From BJ22 sp021298375 (GTDB taxonomy: Bacteria; Planctomycetota; Planctomycetia; Pirellulales; Pirellulaceae), in contig JBKDOL010000127.1 in NCBI GenBank assembly GCA_046343015.1, forward strand, positions 12,042 through 76,041: 64,000 nucleotides of DNA, written 5' to 3'. Position 1 is the first letter of the stretch. The number at the start of each line of letters is the position of its first letter. Below, in pieces: positions 17,373-26,360 of the stretch. Both the position numbers and the translations under genes were made by a program. Under the pieces are notes generated by a model. That model was not told the DNA's origin. It ran no database searches and saw only the letters and a program-made list of their open reading frames with translations.

Positions 17373-18197
17373 ATGGGGATGTTTGCTGGAAAAAAGGGTT
17401 TGATCCTCGGGGTCGCCAATGATCGTTCGATTGCCTGGGCGATTGCCCAGGAAATCATGAATGGCGGAGGCGAGTGCGGCTTTACCCATCTCCCAGATCG
17501 GCCGGACGATGACAAGCAAAAGAACCGCCGTCGCGTCGAAAAAGCGATCGACGGCAACCCGGCAGCGAAATTCCTCGTTCCGCTCGATGTCCAGGACGAT
17601 GAGCAGATTCGGTCCGTAATTGCCGCTGCGGTCGAGCGCTTTGGGAAACTCGACTTCCTGCTGCATTCGGTGGCTTACGCCGATCGGGACGACCTGCAGC
17701 GAGACACGATCGAGACCAGTCGGGCCGGGTTCAAACTGGCGATGGACATCAGCGTTTACAGCCTGATCGCCGTCTGCAACGCAGCCAAGGAGGCGTTTGC
17801 CCCGAATGCCGCTGTGCTTTGCATGACTTACTTTGGGGGCGAAAAGATCGTTCCCGGCTACAATGTGATGGGGATCTGCAAGGCAGCCCTCGAAGCAGCG
17901 ACTCGCTATCTGGCCTATGACCTTGGACCCAAGGGTGTTCGGGTCAATGCGCTCAGTGCCGGCCCACTCAAGACGCTCGCCGGCAGTGCGGCTGGGGTTG
18001 GCGAGATGCTCCAGATGTACGAGCACGTTGCCCCGCTGGGACGAAACATTAACCACGAGGAAGTTGGCCGCACCGGCGCCTTTCTGCTCTCCGGAATGTC
18101 AGACGGGATTACTGCAGAAACCCTGCACATCGACGGCGGATATAATGCAATGGGGTCCCCAGGCCGGCTGAGCAAGCTGATTCCCGCGGGGAGTTAA
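17373..18197 (+). CDS. fabI: Enoyl-[acyl-carrier-protein] reductase (NADH), FabI type
   Basis: 274 residues, short-chain dehydrogenase fold. It begins with the FabI nucleotide-binding pattern GLILGVANDRSIAWAIA, has LDVQDDEQI, the HSVAYA motif, and the catalytic pair Tyr163 and Lys170 in YNVMGICK with the second tyrosine in MTYFGGE; the substrate-loop region LSAGPLKTLAGSA is also typical. It catalyses the last reduction of each fatty acid elongation cycle. The start at 17373 has GGAG 8 nt upstream (17361-17364). The 22-bp repeat array lies directly upstream and may regulate it. Confidence 0.95.
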   Translation: MGMFAGKKGLILGVANDRSIAWAIAQEIMNGGGECGFTHLPDRPDDDKQKNRRRVEKAIDGNPAAKFLVPLDVQDDEQIRSVIAAAVERFGKLDFLLHSVAYADRDDLQRDTIETSRAGFKLAMDISVYSLIAVCNAAKEAFAPNAAVLCMTYFGGEKIVPGYNVMGICKAALEAATRYLAYDLGPKGVRVNALSAGPLKTLAGSAAGVGEMLQMYEHVAPLGRNINHEEVGRTGAFLLSGMSDGITAETLHIDGGYNAMGSPGRLSKLIPAGS

Positions 18198-18306
18198 ACG
18201 GACGGAACGCGAACAGAACGCCTGAATCCAGGTCTTGATCCTTCGTCGAACCCCGGCCCGCGGGGAAAGCGGATGGGATTCAGGGCCCTGGCCGGAGAGC
18301 ACCAGC

Positions 18307-18864
18307 ATGTCCCAGAACGAGCGGGAATCCCCCAAAGCATCGCGGTCCGGTTCCCCAGAAACCGGCACCCGCAATCGCCTGATTGTGCTGACGCTGATTC
18401 TGCTGCTGCTCGGCGGGGCGTGGCTCAATGACATCTTTGTCAAAAGCCCCCGCACCGCCCAGTTGATTCGGAACATGAATCAGCTGATTCAAACCGAAAC
18501 CGACGATGGTCATGGTATTCCCAAAGACCTGATCCAAAAGACACTCGGGCTGAAACCGAAAGCCACGTACGAGGTCAAAGCCTACGAAGTGGAAGAGTAC
18601 GAGTTTCGGCGAACGCTCCCGTTTTTCACCCTTCGCAAGCTGTTTGTGGTTTACCAGAGCAGCGGGGCGGCGACCTTTTTTGAGGGTGACCGCCGCCCCA
18701 CAATCGACATGATCAAGCGGCAATTGGGATCGGAATTCATCAACCTGCAGCGCGACTCGGGGCGGCTTCCAGTCCCCGCCGCTGAGGGTGCCAAGGCGGG
18801 AGGTTCAGCGGAAAAGCCAGACGACCACGCGGGCGATAACCACGCGGGCCACAACCACGAGTGA
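18307..18864 (+). CDS. Membrane-anchored hypothetical protein, paralogue A, His-rich tail
   Basis: 185 residues from ATG 18307. A polar N-terminus, one hydrophobic segment (about 24-40, RLIVLTLILLLLGGAWL), then a soluble domain containing LGLKPKATYEVKAYEVEEYEFRRTLPFF and LFVVY, and a C-terminal tail rich in His/Asp/Gly ending HAGHNHE. The domain matches the gene at 19394-19951 (VEEY, RTLPF/RTIPF, FVVY at the same spacing), so the two are tandem paralogues. The His-rich end might bind metal. The family is not recognised. It is 109 bp downstream of fabI on the same strand. Confidence 0.75.
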   Translation: MSQNERESPKASRSGSPETGTRNRLIVLTLILLLLGGAWLNDIFVKSPRTAQLIRNMNQLIQTETDDGHGIPKDLIQKTLGLKPKATYEVKAYEVEEYEFRRTLPFFTLRKLFVVYQSSGAATFFEGDRRPTIDMIKRQLGSEFINLQRDSGRLPVPAAEGAKAGGSAEKPDDHAGDNHAGHNHE

Positions 18865-19003
18865 CCCGATCACGAGTGACCCAACCACAAGACGTCCCGA
18901 TCGCGCAGCCCCCCGACCCCGCCGCTGGCCCACGGCGAAGGACCCGCTGACAAAAGGGCCTGCTGACGAAAGGACCCGCTGACGAAAGGGCCTGCTGAAA
19001 GGG
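18856..19003. repeat. Short tandem repeats between the two paralogous genes
   Basis: CACGAGTGACCCGAT is duplicated at 18856-18870 and 18871-18885 (the second copy ends in AAC). From about 18940 to 19003 there are four alternating units of about 17 bp built on GGACCCGCTGACGAAAG and GGCCTGCTGACGAAA. The rest of the gap up to 19393 is GC-rich with no gene that I can support. Confidence 0.65.
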
Positions 19004-19393
19004 GACCCGAGCCCGATAGTCCTCCGCCGCGGACTCCGGACCCCCGACAGTACACAGCCGACGCCGCAAGGGCCGAACAGGCCAAAGCTGCCGCTTCCCG
19101 AGCCGCGTTGGCGGGGTCGGGTTGTTCGGGCGGGTTAGCCCGAGCCCGCGGTCTTTCCCGCAGAAAACCCCGGAATTGCCCGGTCGCTTCAAAAGGCAAC
19201 CCTTTCCCTGTTGGTGAAACCGGGAAAATGGCTCCCCCAAAAAACCGGTTTCCCAGCCAATTTCCCGAACAGGCCCAACCAACACGAACGTATTGAATTA
19301 AACTGTGAGCAGACTCAACCGGTTGTCGGCGGCTTGGGCGTCGCCGTTTACTTGTTCAGCCTTGAAACTCCAAATTCGAAAAAGGTCGCTTCG

Positions 19394-19951
19394 ATGTCAT
19401 CGAAATCCAGTGGATCAACTATCCGGCTCATTGTGCTACTTGCGATTCTCGGCCTGGTCGGCTTTTCTTGGTACAACGACACCAATAACCGCAAGCCGAA
19501 AGTCGAGGAACTGACAGACAAAATCTGGAACATGATGGACCCCGTCGATGGTCCTTACAAGTCTGACAAGGTTCAGCAGGAGATTGGCTTTAAGCCTGCC
19601 CGGACTTTCAAAATCGACGAATACACAGTCGAAGAATACAAGATGACCAGGACGATTCCGTTCCTGAGCTTCTATTCGATGTTTGTTGTCTACGACAAGC
19701 ACGGCGAAGTCTTCAAGGTCGCTCAAGGTGACGCGCCCACGAAGGAAACGATTACCGGCACGGCTGTAACGGACGCAGCCGAATACAAGGAGCCCATTCT
19801 GCCTCGCCCCGTCGCGGCAGGTGGTGGCGGACCTCCTCCGGGCGGTGGCGACGAGAAAAAGGAAGAAGCCAAATCCGAAGACAAGAAAGACCAGCCGGCT
19901 GAAGGAGAAAAGAAAGACGGCGGCGAGCCGAAGGAAGGTGATGGCGGCTAA
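19394..19951 (+). CDS. Membrane-anchored hypothetical protein, paralogue B
   Basis: 185 residues from ATG 19394. One hydrophobic segment near the N-terminus (about 10-28, IRLIVLLAILGLVGFSWY), a soluble domain with IGFKPARTFKIDEYTVEEYKMTRTIPFL and MFVVYDKHGEV, a Gly/Pro linker, and a highly charged Lys/Glu/Asp tail. It shares the domain pattern with the gene at 18307-18864 but has a charged rather than His-rich tail. It ends 68 bp before an intrinsic terminator. Function unknown. Confidence 0.75.
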   Translation: MSSKSSGSTIRLIVLLAILGLVGFSWYNDTNNRKPKVEELTDKIWNMMDPVDGPYKSDKVQQEIGFKPARTFKIDEYTVEEYKMTRTIPFLSFYSMFVVYDKHGEVFKVAQGDAPTKETITGTAVTDAAEYKEPILPRPVAAGGGGPPPGGGDEKKEEAKSEDKKDQPAEGEKKDGGEPKEGDGG

Positions 19952-20019
19952 TCCCGCAGTCATCCCCTCTCAGCTCCCGGATCGGCCGAGCTCCGACTTC
20001 TTGACTGAAATTTCAATTG

Positions 20020-20058
20020 AACGGCTTCCAGGCGAAAATCGTGGAAGCCGTTTTTTTT
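20020..20058 (+). terminator. Intrinsic terminator after paralogue B
   Basis: AACGGCTTCCA (20020-20030), 11-nt loop and TGGAAGCCGTT (20042-20052) make a perfect 11-bp stem followed by a run of T to 20058. It closes the fabI/paralogue transcription region. The following 330 bp contains a 19-bp duplication (CTTGCAGCTTGAGCAGA at 20216 and 20235) and no gene. Confidence 0.9.
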
Positions 20059-20386
20059 CGCCCTTGCCACTCCCGCAACACATCGCAAAACTCCTGCCAG
20101 CTGGGGCGAAGTTCAGCGGCTCGGCCGCGCGGCGTCAAAAAACCAACTTCGGAGTTCGCCCAAGAGCCTCAATTGGGAGTTGGCCGGGCGGGGGATGGGG
20201 TTGGGAAGCGATCGGCTTGCAGCTTGAGCAGAGACTTGCAGCTTGAGCAGACAGCTGCGGAAAAGTTTGATTCACCTGCGGTTCGCCCAGCGGCTGGTGG
20301 TTTGGCAAAGCCAAACATCAGGATGGAGTCGAATTGTGGGACGAACTTCCAGTCCATCGTAACCTGAAATCAGGCGAGCCAAAGGA

Positions 20387-21169
20387 CTAGTCAACGACAC
20401 CCAATCCACGTCTGGCGCGCTCAAACATCTTTGGCTCCCCAGTCGGATAGACATCAATCAGAGTCCACTGCGTGCCCCAGGGGAGTTTGTGCTCTTTCCG
20501 CTGCAGCATGATCAGCAGGGGCCAGTCGGGGCGTCCACTCTCGGCAGGCCAGCGGAGGGTGTACTTGAGCGTGAAGTACTCGGTTTTGACTCGGTATTGG
20601 TAATAGTGCGGCCCATCGAACTGGCAGGTCATGCGGTGGCCGTACTGGCGAATCGACTTTTCCGGCTCGAGTTGTTCGTAATCTCGGATCTCAAGGCGGG
20701 AGTCATCAAACTCGTTCGGCACATCGGACAGATTCTGGTAGTACCTCGCCACGTCAATGTTGGAAGGTTGGCGGCGGGGGAACTCCCGCATCAGGTGGTG
20801 AGGCCGGTAGATCTCACCATCTTGCACGAGGTCAAACCAGATATCGGCATATCTGTGGGCCTCTTCAAAGTAATGCGCCTCCCGCCAGCGGGCGTACAGC
20901 AGACTGCTGCAGAGGAACAAGCCGGACAAAAAGGCGGCCAGCAGAGCCAGGCTGGCGCCGACCGGAGGATTTTTGGCTGAGCCGATTCGGAAGCAGGCGA
21001 CCAGCGAGACCAGCAGAGCGGCCAGTGGCAGGAGGAACAGCTGGGTGTTCACGATGGCGATTGCCGCTGAGAGTGCGAGCACGAGCGCCAAGACAGCCAA
21101 TCCGCTGAAGGGACGATAGGTCCCGATGAGCCGCGGGTCATCCGGAGATTCGATTTCCAGTTCTGACAT
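20387..21169 (-). CDS. Hypothetical membrane protein
   Basis: 260 residues. Three hydrophobic segments occupy about residues 22-45, 46-62 and 72-92, resembling a DUF4190-like membrane module, followed by a 165-residue soluble region rich in aromatic residues (DGPHYYQYRVKTEYFTLKYT). No catalytic motif is visible. The ATG at 21167-21169 is preceded by AGGAAAGAG about 8 nt upstream on the minus strand. It lies downstream of the CvpA gene with a 365-bp gap, so it may be transcribed separately. Confidence 0.7.
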   Translation of the reverse strand: MSELEIESPDDPRLIGTYRPFSGLAVLALVLALSAAIAIVNTQLFLLPLAALLVSLVACFRIGSAKNPPVGASLALLAAFLSGLFLCSSLLYARWREAHYFEEAHRYADIWFDLVQDGEIYRPHHLMREFPRRQPSNIDVARYYQNLSDVPNEFDDSRLEIRDYEQLEPEKSIRQYGHRMTCQFDGPHYYQYRVKTEYFTLKYTLRWPAESGRPDWPLLIMLQRKEHKLPWGTQWTLIDVYPTGEPKMFERARRGLGVVD

Positions 21170-21470
21170 CGAAAAACTCTTTCCTGCAAAGCGCGAGGGA
21201 CATGCTGGGGGAGGTGCGAATCCGACGGCATCCGGCTGCCATCCGGCTGGGATTTGGCCTGGCCAACCGGCCCGGCCAACCGGCCGTGGAAGCTCCCGAG
21301 GCCGCCGCCGGGATGCGAGAACCGGTCTCCCGGGCGGAGCCGACTGCTGGGCTCAGCTGCACCCTGACTGCTCATGATATCGTACCGGCTGGAGGATTTC
21401 GTTCCAATCGCGTTAGCGCTGGGCGGTCTGCGGGGCTGGTCGGCTGCGGGTGGCGATTCAGTTGCCGCCC

Positions 21471-21500
21471 GTTTCCCTGCCCGCAGTTTCCCTGCCCGCA
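21471..21500. repeat. 15-bp tandem duplication in the gap 21170-21534
   Basis: GTTTCCCTGCCCGCA is repeated exactly at 21471-21485 and 21486-21500. The same gap holds a 13-bp duplication around 21261-21285 (GGCCAACCGGCCC). No gene is supported in this 365-bp gap. Confidence 0.6.
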
Positions 21501-21534
21501 GGCCGAAGAGCAGCCGCGGGTTGCGGTCACTGCC

Positions 21535-22029
21535 TTAAAACGCGAATGGCCCGGTGGCCCAGTAGTCGGCGAGGCTGTTCCAGCCGTACATGCCGAGCGA
21601 ATGGTATTGCTCGACCAGAGAATTGCTCTGGCCTGCGCTGGCGGTTTCCACGAATTGGAGAGTGCTCAGGGCAAACAGGATGAAGCCGACCGCCAGAGCG
21701 CCGCAGACCAGGATTCTCCCGACAATTTCCAGGGCGGGGTGAAATCTCAACCGCACGCTGGAGAGGGAGTCAGTCACGGTCCGGAGGACCACCGTGGTCA
21801 AGACAAACACTCCCCAAACGCTGAGCAGGCCCGCGTACTTGGTAATTGAAGGATCAGCCAAATCAAAAAGTCCTTTGGCGACATCCAAGAGTCCATAGGC
21901 GGCAACCGCGGCAATCAGGAAATTGAAGAGCGTGATGATATTGTTCCAGAGCCCGAACCAGCAGGTCGAGCCAACAATCACGAGGAATACCAGAACGAGG
22001 GTCAGGATCAGCATGTCAACCAGGTCCAA
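21535..22029 (-). CDS. CvpA-family membrane protein
   Basis: 164 residues. Four hydrophobic segments in the CvpA arrangement; the start MDLVDMLILTLVLVFLVIVG fits the family pattern with VD before the first helix. The TTG at 22027-22029 gives this start; an ATG at 22014 would remove five residues including the conserved VD context. CvpA proteins are inner-membrane proteins linked to colicin V production and envelope function, with no defined biochemical role. It is the last gene of the minus-strand cluster pilT, pseudo-ATPase, pseudo-ATPase, cvpA, 12 bp after the preceding stop. Confidence 0.75.
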   Translation of the reverse strand: MDLVDMLILTLVLVFLVIVGSTCWFGLWNNIITLFNFLIAAVAAYGLLDVAKGLFDLADPSITKYAGLLSVWGVFVLTTVVLRTVTDSLSSVRLRFHPALEIVGRILVCGALAVGFILFALSTLQFVETASAGQSNSLVEQYHSLGMYGWNSLADYWATGPFAF

Positions 22030-22041
22030 GTGTAAGAGGGT

Positions 22042-23361
22042 TTATTTGGAGAAGACTCGCTGGAGCTCTTCCAGGCTGGTGATTCCTTTGGCGACCAGAA
22101 CCACCGCTTCATCCCGCATGGAAATGTGACCACCCTCTTCTGCGACCCGAGTCAGGTGATCAACCCGCGGGTTTGTCTGCAGGGCCTCTCGCAAAGCGGG
22201 GGTCAGCTGCAGCAGTTCGCAGACACCCGTTCGGCCGACGTAGCCCAAGCCCTGGCAAACATCACAGGGGGGGATCTCATTTCCCTCTTCATCAAGCTTG
22301 CCGGGCTGGAAAGGGAGCGGGCGGAAAAACTTTTGTACCCGGTTGGGAGGGATTCCCAGCTTTGCCAAAACCTGGGGAGCGGGCTGGTAGGGTTGTTTGC
22401 AGTATTCGCACAGCTTTCGCACCAGTCGCATCGAGACGATCGCGGTCAGGTTCTCAGCCAGGCTTTTCGGGTCGGGCTTGAGCGCCAGCAGGCGTGGCAC
22501 CGCCTCAATCGCATGTCGGGAATAGATCCGGGTGAGGGTCAAGAGCGGGACGGATTTGGCAAGGCGGCAGATCTCGTTTAGCAGGTTTCCGTCCGACAGT
22601 TCCGCAAAGGCGAGGACGTGCGGTTCGCGGAGCAAAAGCTCCGGCAACAGGGACTGCGGAGTTTCGCCGGCGGCGGGATTGTAGGCGACCGGATGAAAAT
22701 TGATCACTTCCTTCTCTCCTTGACCTTGTGGTTCAAGGACATAGTGATCGCGGAGAAATCGGTCACAGCCGCCCAGCACTGCTCGCCAAAGCGTCGAGTA
22801 TCCTTCGTTCGGCAGGGCGGTGACGACGACCAGTCCCGACGGCGAATTGAGCAGCGGCAGGAGTTGTTCCCGCATCTTCGCCCGCATCCCAAGGTCTTCG
22901 AGCGACTCCATTGGGGGTTTTTTCGATTCCAGATAAATCCCGACCCGCTCGCCTGTCGGCACACCTTGGCTGATCACCTTGAGGTTGAACTTCTTTTCAA
23001 AGTAGAGTGCCTTGCAGGCGCCTTCCTGGCGTTGCCGGCGTTCCCGGTAGTTCAAACCGCAGAGCTGTTTGAGTGTGGCGAGCATGAAGTCGCCGCTCTC
23101 CCGATCCATCGGCGGCATTTTGTGCCAGACCCCATCGATCAGGTAACGAATGGCCACTGCTTTGGGAGTAAAGTCAAATACGGCGGTATCAACGTGCCGT
23201 ATCACCACATCAGCCACCATCAACATCAGCGTCGGAAAGCCGGGTGACGGTTCCACCAGCTGGAGGTTGTAATCGCGCTCCTCCTGGGAATCCCCGGCAG
23301 CTTCGAACTTGACGGGCGGCAACTCGATGTTGCGGGCGGATTGGTCTTTGGGTTTGGGCAT
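22042..23361 (-). CDS. PilB/GspE-like protein with a destroyed Walker A motif (soluble)
   Basis: 439 residues. The fold of the type II/IV secretion ATPase family is visible: an N-terminal region with IRYLIDGVWHKMPP, GVPTGERVGI, the P-loop position, and the C-terminal tetracysteine zinc motif (C318, C321, C366, C369; CEYCKQP and CDVCQGLGYVGR) followed by the ELLQLTPALREAL segment. The P-loop reads TALPNEGYST where the family has TGPTGSGKST, so the lysine is replaced by Tyr188 and the upstream glycines are lost; the Walker B glutamate is kept (AFAELSD, E254). It probably cannot bind ATP normally. It lies 20 bp downstream of a second such protein and in the same operon as PilT. Confidence 0.85.
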   Translation of the reverse strand: MPKPKDQSARNIELPPVKFEAAGDSQEERDYNLQLVEPSPGFPTLMLMVADVVIRHVDTAVFDFTPKAVAIRYLIDGVWHKMPPMDRESGDFMLATLKQLCGLNYRERRQRQEGACKALYFEKKFNLKVISQGVPTGERVGIYLESKKPPMESLEDLGMRAKMREQLLPLLNSPSGLVVVTALPNEGYSTLWRAVLGGCDRFLRDHYVLEPQGQGEKEVINFHPVAYNPAAGETPQSLLPELLLREPHVLAFAELSDGNLLNEICRLAKSVPLLTLTRIYSRHAIEAVPRLLALKPDPKSLAENLTAIVSMRLVRKLCEYCKQPYQPAPQVLAKLGIPPNRVQKFFRPLPFQPGKLDEEGNEIPPCDVCQGLGYVGRTGVCELLQLTPALREALQTNPRVDHLTRVAEEGGHISMRDEAVVLVAKGITSLEELQRVFSK

Positions 23362-23381
23362 GGGGCGAGAGGACTCCGGTT

Positions 23382-25160
23382 CTAACCTGCACGGGGAGGA
23401 GCAAACACCCGCTGGACTTCAGCGATCGAGGTGACGCCAACAAGCACCAGCCGGTAGGCTTGCTGCAGTTGTGACAATTGACCCCGACCGCGCAAATAGG
23501 CGTCGACTTTTTCGGCCGCGGGGTTTTTCAGCAACAGCTCGCGCAGGCCGTTGTCGACTTGCACCAGGTCGTAGGCGGCGATCCGGCCGATGTATCCGAT
23601 CCCCTGACAGATTGGGCAGGGGGGAATCTCAATCGGCTGGCCCTTTTCGTCCACCCGCTGCTCGGGAGGTGGCAGTTGAAAGTGTGTATAAACGGCCGGC
23701 GCTGTCTTGGGGTTGCCGCCCAGCTTGACGATGGCCTCGGGCTTGAGGTTCAGTGGCTGTTTGCAGTTGTCACACAACCTCCGCACCAGTCGCTGGCCAG
23801 AGACGGCGGTAATTGCCTGAGCGAACAGCTTCTTGTCGGGCGCTTTGGCCAGAGCTGCCAGCAGGGCTTCGACAGCCGAGTTGGCTTGAGCGCGGATAAA
23901 CACCGACTTCTTCTCTTCGACGACTTCCTGCAGAACTTCGTTAACGACTTTGGTCTCCAGCAGATTGGGAAAGACCAAGGCGTCTGGCTGCTGTAACCAG
24001 GTTGCCCGCAGGGTTTCGGCAAGCTTCTCGGCGGTGTAGGTCCGAACTTGGACGTTCTCAACTTCCGTTTCCACATCGCCAGAGGGAATCAGGCCAACCA
24101 CGTCGCGCGTCAGGCGGTCGCAGGCGAGCAGGGCGGAACGCCAGGTTGAGGTCAATCCGGTGCGGGGCGGGGCAGAGACCAGAACCAAACCCGGCTCGTT
24201 CATCGCCTTGACCAGTTCAGCCTGCATCTCGGGCCACATTCCCAGTTGAACGAGCGTCAGGTCCTTGCTGGCCGCGCGCAGTGTTTTCAGCTGCACCCGC
24301 TCGCCGGTCGGCACCCCGGCAGTCACCAGCTCAAAGTTGGCTTTGAGCGACATGTCGAGCCATTTCAGGCCAAACTTGCCGATTTGCTGATTGCGGCGGT
24401 CGGTCGGGTTCAGCCCGGCGAGGCATTTCAGGCTGTAGAGCAAGGCATCTCCGGTTTGCCGATCGAGGGGGGGGAGATTGTGCCAAGTGCCATCGACCAT
24501 CATCTTCCCGGCAACCGACTGCCGCGTGTAATCGAGCGCAATCAAGTCGGCCCGATTGGTGATGGAGGTGACCAGAAGGTCTTTGAGCTGGACGAAGGCG
24601 GCACCCTGGCGGGCTCGGATCAGGTTGGCCGTTTGTTCCTCTTCACTCCCTCCAGCCGCGGTAAACTCCATCAAGACGCCTTCGTCCTGGGCGAGCGGGG
24701 TCTCCTCGACCCCTTCTGAGCCACCGGAAATCCGAAACGCCAGTTCGGCGTCTTCGGCAATTCGGCCTTTGCGGACCGATCGGTAAACGAGCATCGGGAC
24801 AAAGGAAGCGAGCACAAGGGCTGGCAGTGAAGCCCAGAAAATCGGAATCAGGAGGACCAGCAAAAAGGCCATGCCAAAGCAGAGGACATTGATCAGGTTC
24901 CAGGTCTCCGGATCAAGCTTCATCTGCGCTCCCCAGCGCAGTAAATCGCGGTTCATCCAGTCGGACAAGGCTACCCAGAGCAGGTAGAAAATGGCCACGA
25001 TCAGGAGCTTATAGCCGGCAAAGACACTCGCTCCGCCGACACCGGGCGCGGATTGATCGCCGACCACTGCCGGCTGCTGTTCTTGAGCCAACAACAGGGC
25101 AGAGCAGGGCAAGAGCACGACCAACAGGGCGGCAACACAAGGAACCAAACGCGACGGCAT
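23382..25160 (-). CDS. Membrane-anchored PilB/GspE-like pseudo-ATPase
   Basis: 592 residues. A signal-peptide-like N-terminus (residues 1-26) and three further hydrophobic segments (about 47-66, 90-108, 109-126) precede a cytoplasmic PilB/GspE-like region. The P-loop position reads SAPPRTGLTST with Leu336 in place of lysine, and the Walker B catalytic glutamate is Asn399 (DALVFPNLLE). The tetracysteine zinc motif is intact (C463, C466, C515, C518; CDNCKQP and CPICQGIGYIGR). It shares GVPTGERV, DGTWHNLPPLDR and the end SIAEVQRVF with the 439-residue neighbour. Its ATG overlaps the PilT stop codon (TAATG), implying translational coupling. Role unknown; probably a scaffold or regulator. Confidence 0.87.
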   Translation of the reverse strand: MPSRLVPCVAALLVVLLPCSALLLAQEQQPAVVGDQSAPGVGGASVFAGYKLLIVAIFYLLWVALSDWMNRDLLRWGAQMKLDPETWNLINVLCFGMAFLLVLLIPIFWASLPALVLASFVPMLVYRSVRKGRIAEDAELAFRISGGSEGVEETPLAQDEGVLMEFTAAGGSEEEQTANLIRARQGAAFVQLKDLLVTSITNRADLIALDYTRQSVAGKMMVDGTWHNLPPLDRQTGDALLYSLKCLAGLNPTDRRNQQIGKFGLKWLDMSLKANFELVTAGVPTGERVQLKTLRAASKDLTLVQLGMWPEMQAELVKAMNEPGLVLVSAPPRTGLTSTWRSALLACDRLTRDVVGLIPSGDVETEVENVQVRTYTAEKLAETLRATWLQQPDALVFPNLLETKVVNEVLQEVVEEKKSVFIRAQANSAVEALLAALAKAPDKKLFAQAITAVSGQRLVRRLCDNCKQPLNLKPEAIVKLGGNPKTAPAVYTHFQLPPPEQRVDEKGQPIEIPPCPICQGIGYIGRIAAYDLVQVDNGLRELLLKNPAAEKVDAYLRGRGQLSQLQQAYRLVLVGVTSIAEVQRVFAPPRAG

Positions 25161-26344
25161 TAAAGAATCCCGGGCTGAGAGACATTGATACCCTTGAGCC
25201 GCATCTTGAGGGCTTCCTTGTTAGGAGCCACTTGAAAGGCGGTCGGGCGATCGATCAATTCCTTGTCGACCAAGTCCTTGAGGCTCTTGGTAAAGTCCTG
25301 CATCCCTTCCTCTTCACCGATGCGGATGGCATCCGCGAGTTTCTCGTCTTTGCCTTCCAGGATCAGTTTTCGGATCGTCGGGTTGAACGTCATGATTTCA
25401 CAGGTCGGAACGCGCCCCACTCCTTCCTTGATCGAGGGGAGAAGCTTCTGTGCGACGATCGCTTTCATGTTGAAGGCGATGGCACTCCGAATGGCCGGGT
25501 GCAGGTCTTCCGGGAACAAGTCGAGAATACGGCCAATCGTGGAGGGCGCGCTGGAGGCGTGGATCGTTCCGAACACCAGGTGCCCGGTTTCGGCGGCGTG
25601 AATCGCCGTCATGAACGTCTCTTCGTCACGCATTTCACCCACCAGAATAATGTCTGGATCTTCGCGGACCGCATGCTTCATCCCGATGCCGAAGTCCTTC
25701 ACGTCGATCCCCACCTCGCGCTGGTTGATCAACGCCTTGTCTTCGGTAAAGACGAACTCGATCGGGTCCTCCAGCGTGAGAATATGGACCGCTTCACGCC
25801 GGTTGATGTAGTCGAGCATGGATGCGATGGTCGTGCTTTTGCCGGAGCCGGTCACACCCGCCAGCAGGACCATTCCCTGATCGAAATCGCAAAGGCTCCC
25901 CATCACATCGGGCAGGTAAAGCCCGCGGAAGTCCGGGATTTTGTTGTTCACGCGGCGGGCAACCAGACCCGGCCGACCAAGCTGCTGGAGCATGTTGACG
26001 CGGAACCGCCATTCCACGCCATCCACGTCGACCGTGTAGGCAAAGTCAGCCCCGCCTTCCTTGTCGAAGGTTGCCCGAGCCTTGTCATTCATCATCGGAA
26101 ACAGCAATCGGCACATTTCCTCATTGTCGATCGGGCCCCGATTGAGCTCCTTCAGACTGCCGTGCAAACGAATAATCGGCGGGCGGCCAACTTTCATGTG
26201 CAAGTCGCTGCCCTGCATTTTCACCAATGCCCGAAAGTAACGGTCGACCTCGCGCTCTACGCGCTTTACCGTAAAGCGACTGGCCAAGTCGGCCGCGTCG
26301 ACCGGTTTGCCGGTTTCGCTGGATGGCGTTTCGGTGGATGACAT
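25160..26344 (-). CDS. pilT: PilT-family type IV pilus retraction ATPase
   Basis: 394 residues. Motifs in order: N-terminal QGSDLHMKVGRPPIIRLHG, VNMLQQLGRPGLVARRV, Walker A GVTGSGKSTT (163-172), Asp box ILTLEDPIEFV, Walker B DIILVGEMRD (231-240), HAAETGHLVFGTIH (249-262), all intact. PilT hexamers depolymerise type IV pili and power twitching or DNA uptake. It is the first gene of the operon with the two degenerate PilB/GspE-like proteins and CvpA. No PilB, PilC or PilM is seen in the window. GAGGAG and AGAGGA lie just upstream of the start. Confidence 0.95.
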   Translation of the reverse strand: MSSTETPSSETGKPVDAADLASRFTVKRVEREVDRYFRALVKMQGSDLHMKVGRPPIIRLHGSLKELNRGPIDNEEMCRLLFPMMNDKARATFDKEGGADFAYTVDVDGVEWRFRVNMLQQLGRPGLVARRVNNKIPDFRGLYLPDVMGSLCDFDQGMVLLAGVTGSGKSTTIASMLDYINRREAVHILTLEDPIEFVFTEDKALINQREVGIDVKDFGIGMKHAVREDPDIILVGEMRDEETFMTAIHAAETGHLVFGTIHASSAPSTIGRILDLFPEDLHPAIRSAIAFNMKAIVAQKLLPSIKEGVGRVPTCEIMTFNPTIRKLILEGKDEKLADAIRIGEEEGMQDFTKSLKDLVDKELIDRPTAFQVAPNKEALKMRLKGINVSQPGIL

Positions 26345-26360
26345 TCCTCTGCTCCTCTAA

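Noticed and set aside
25232..26341. 369-residue plus-strand open frame opposite pilT
   Set aside because: No recognisable domain; pilT on the other strand has every motif of its family.
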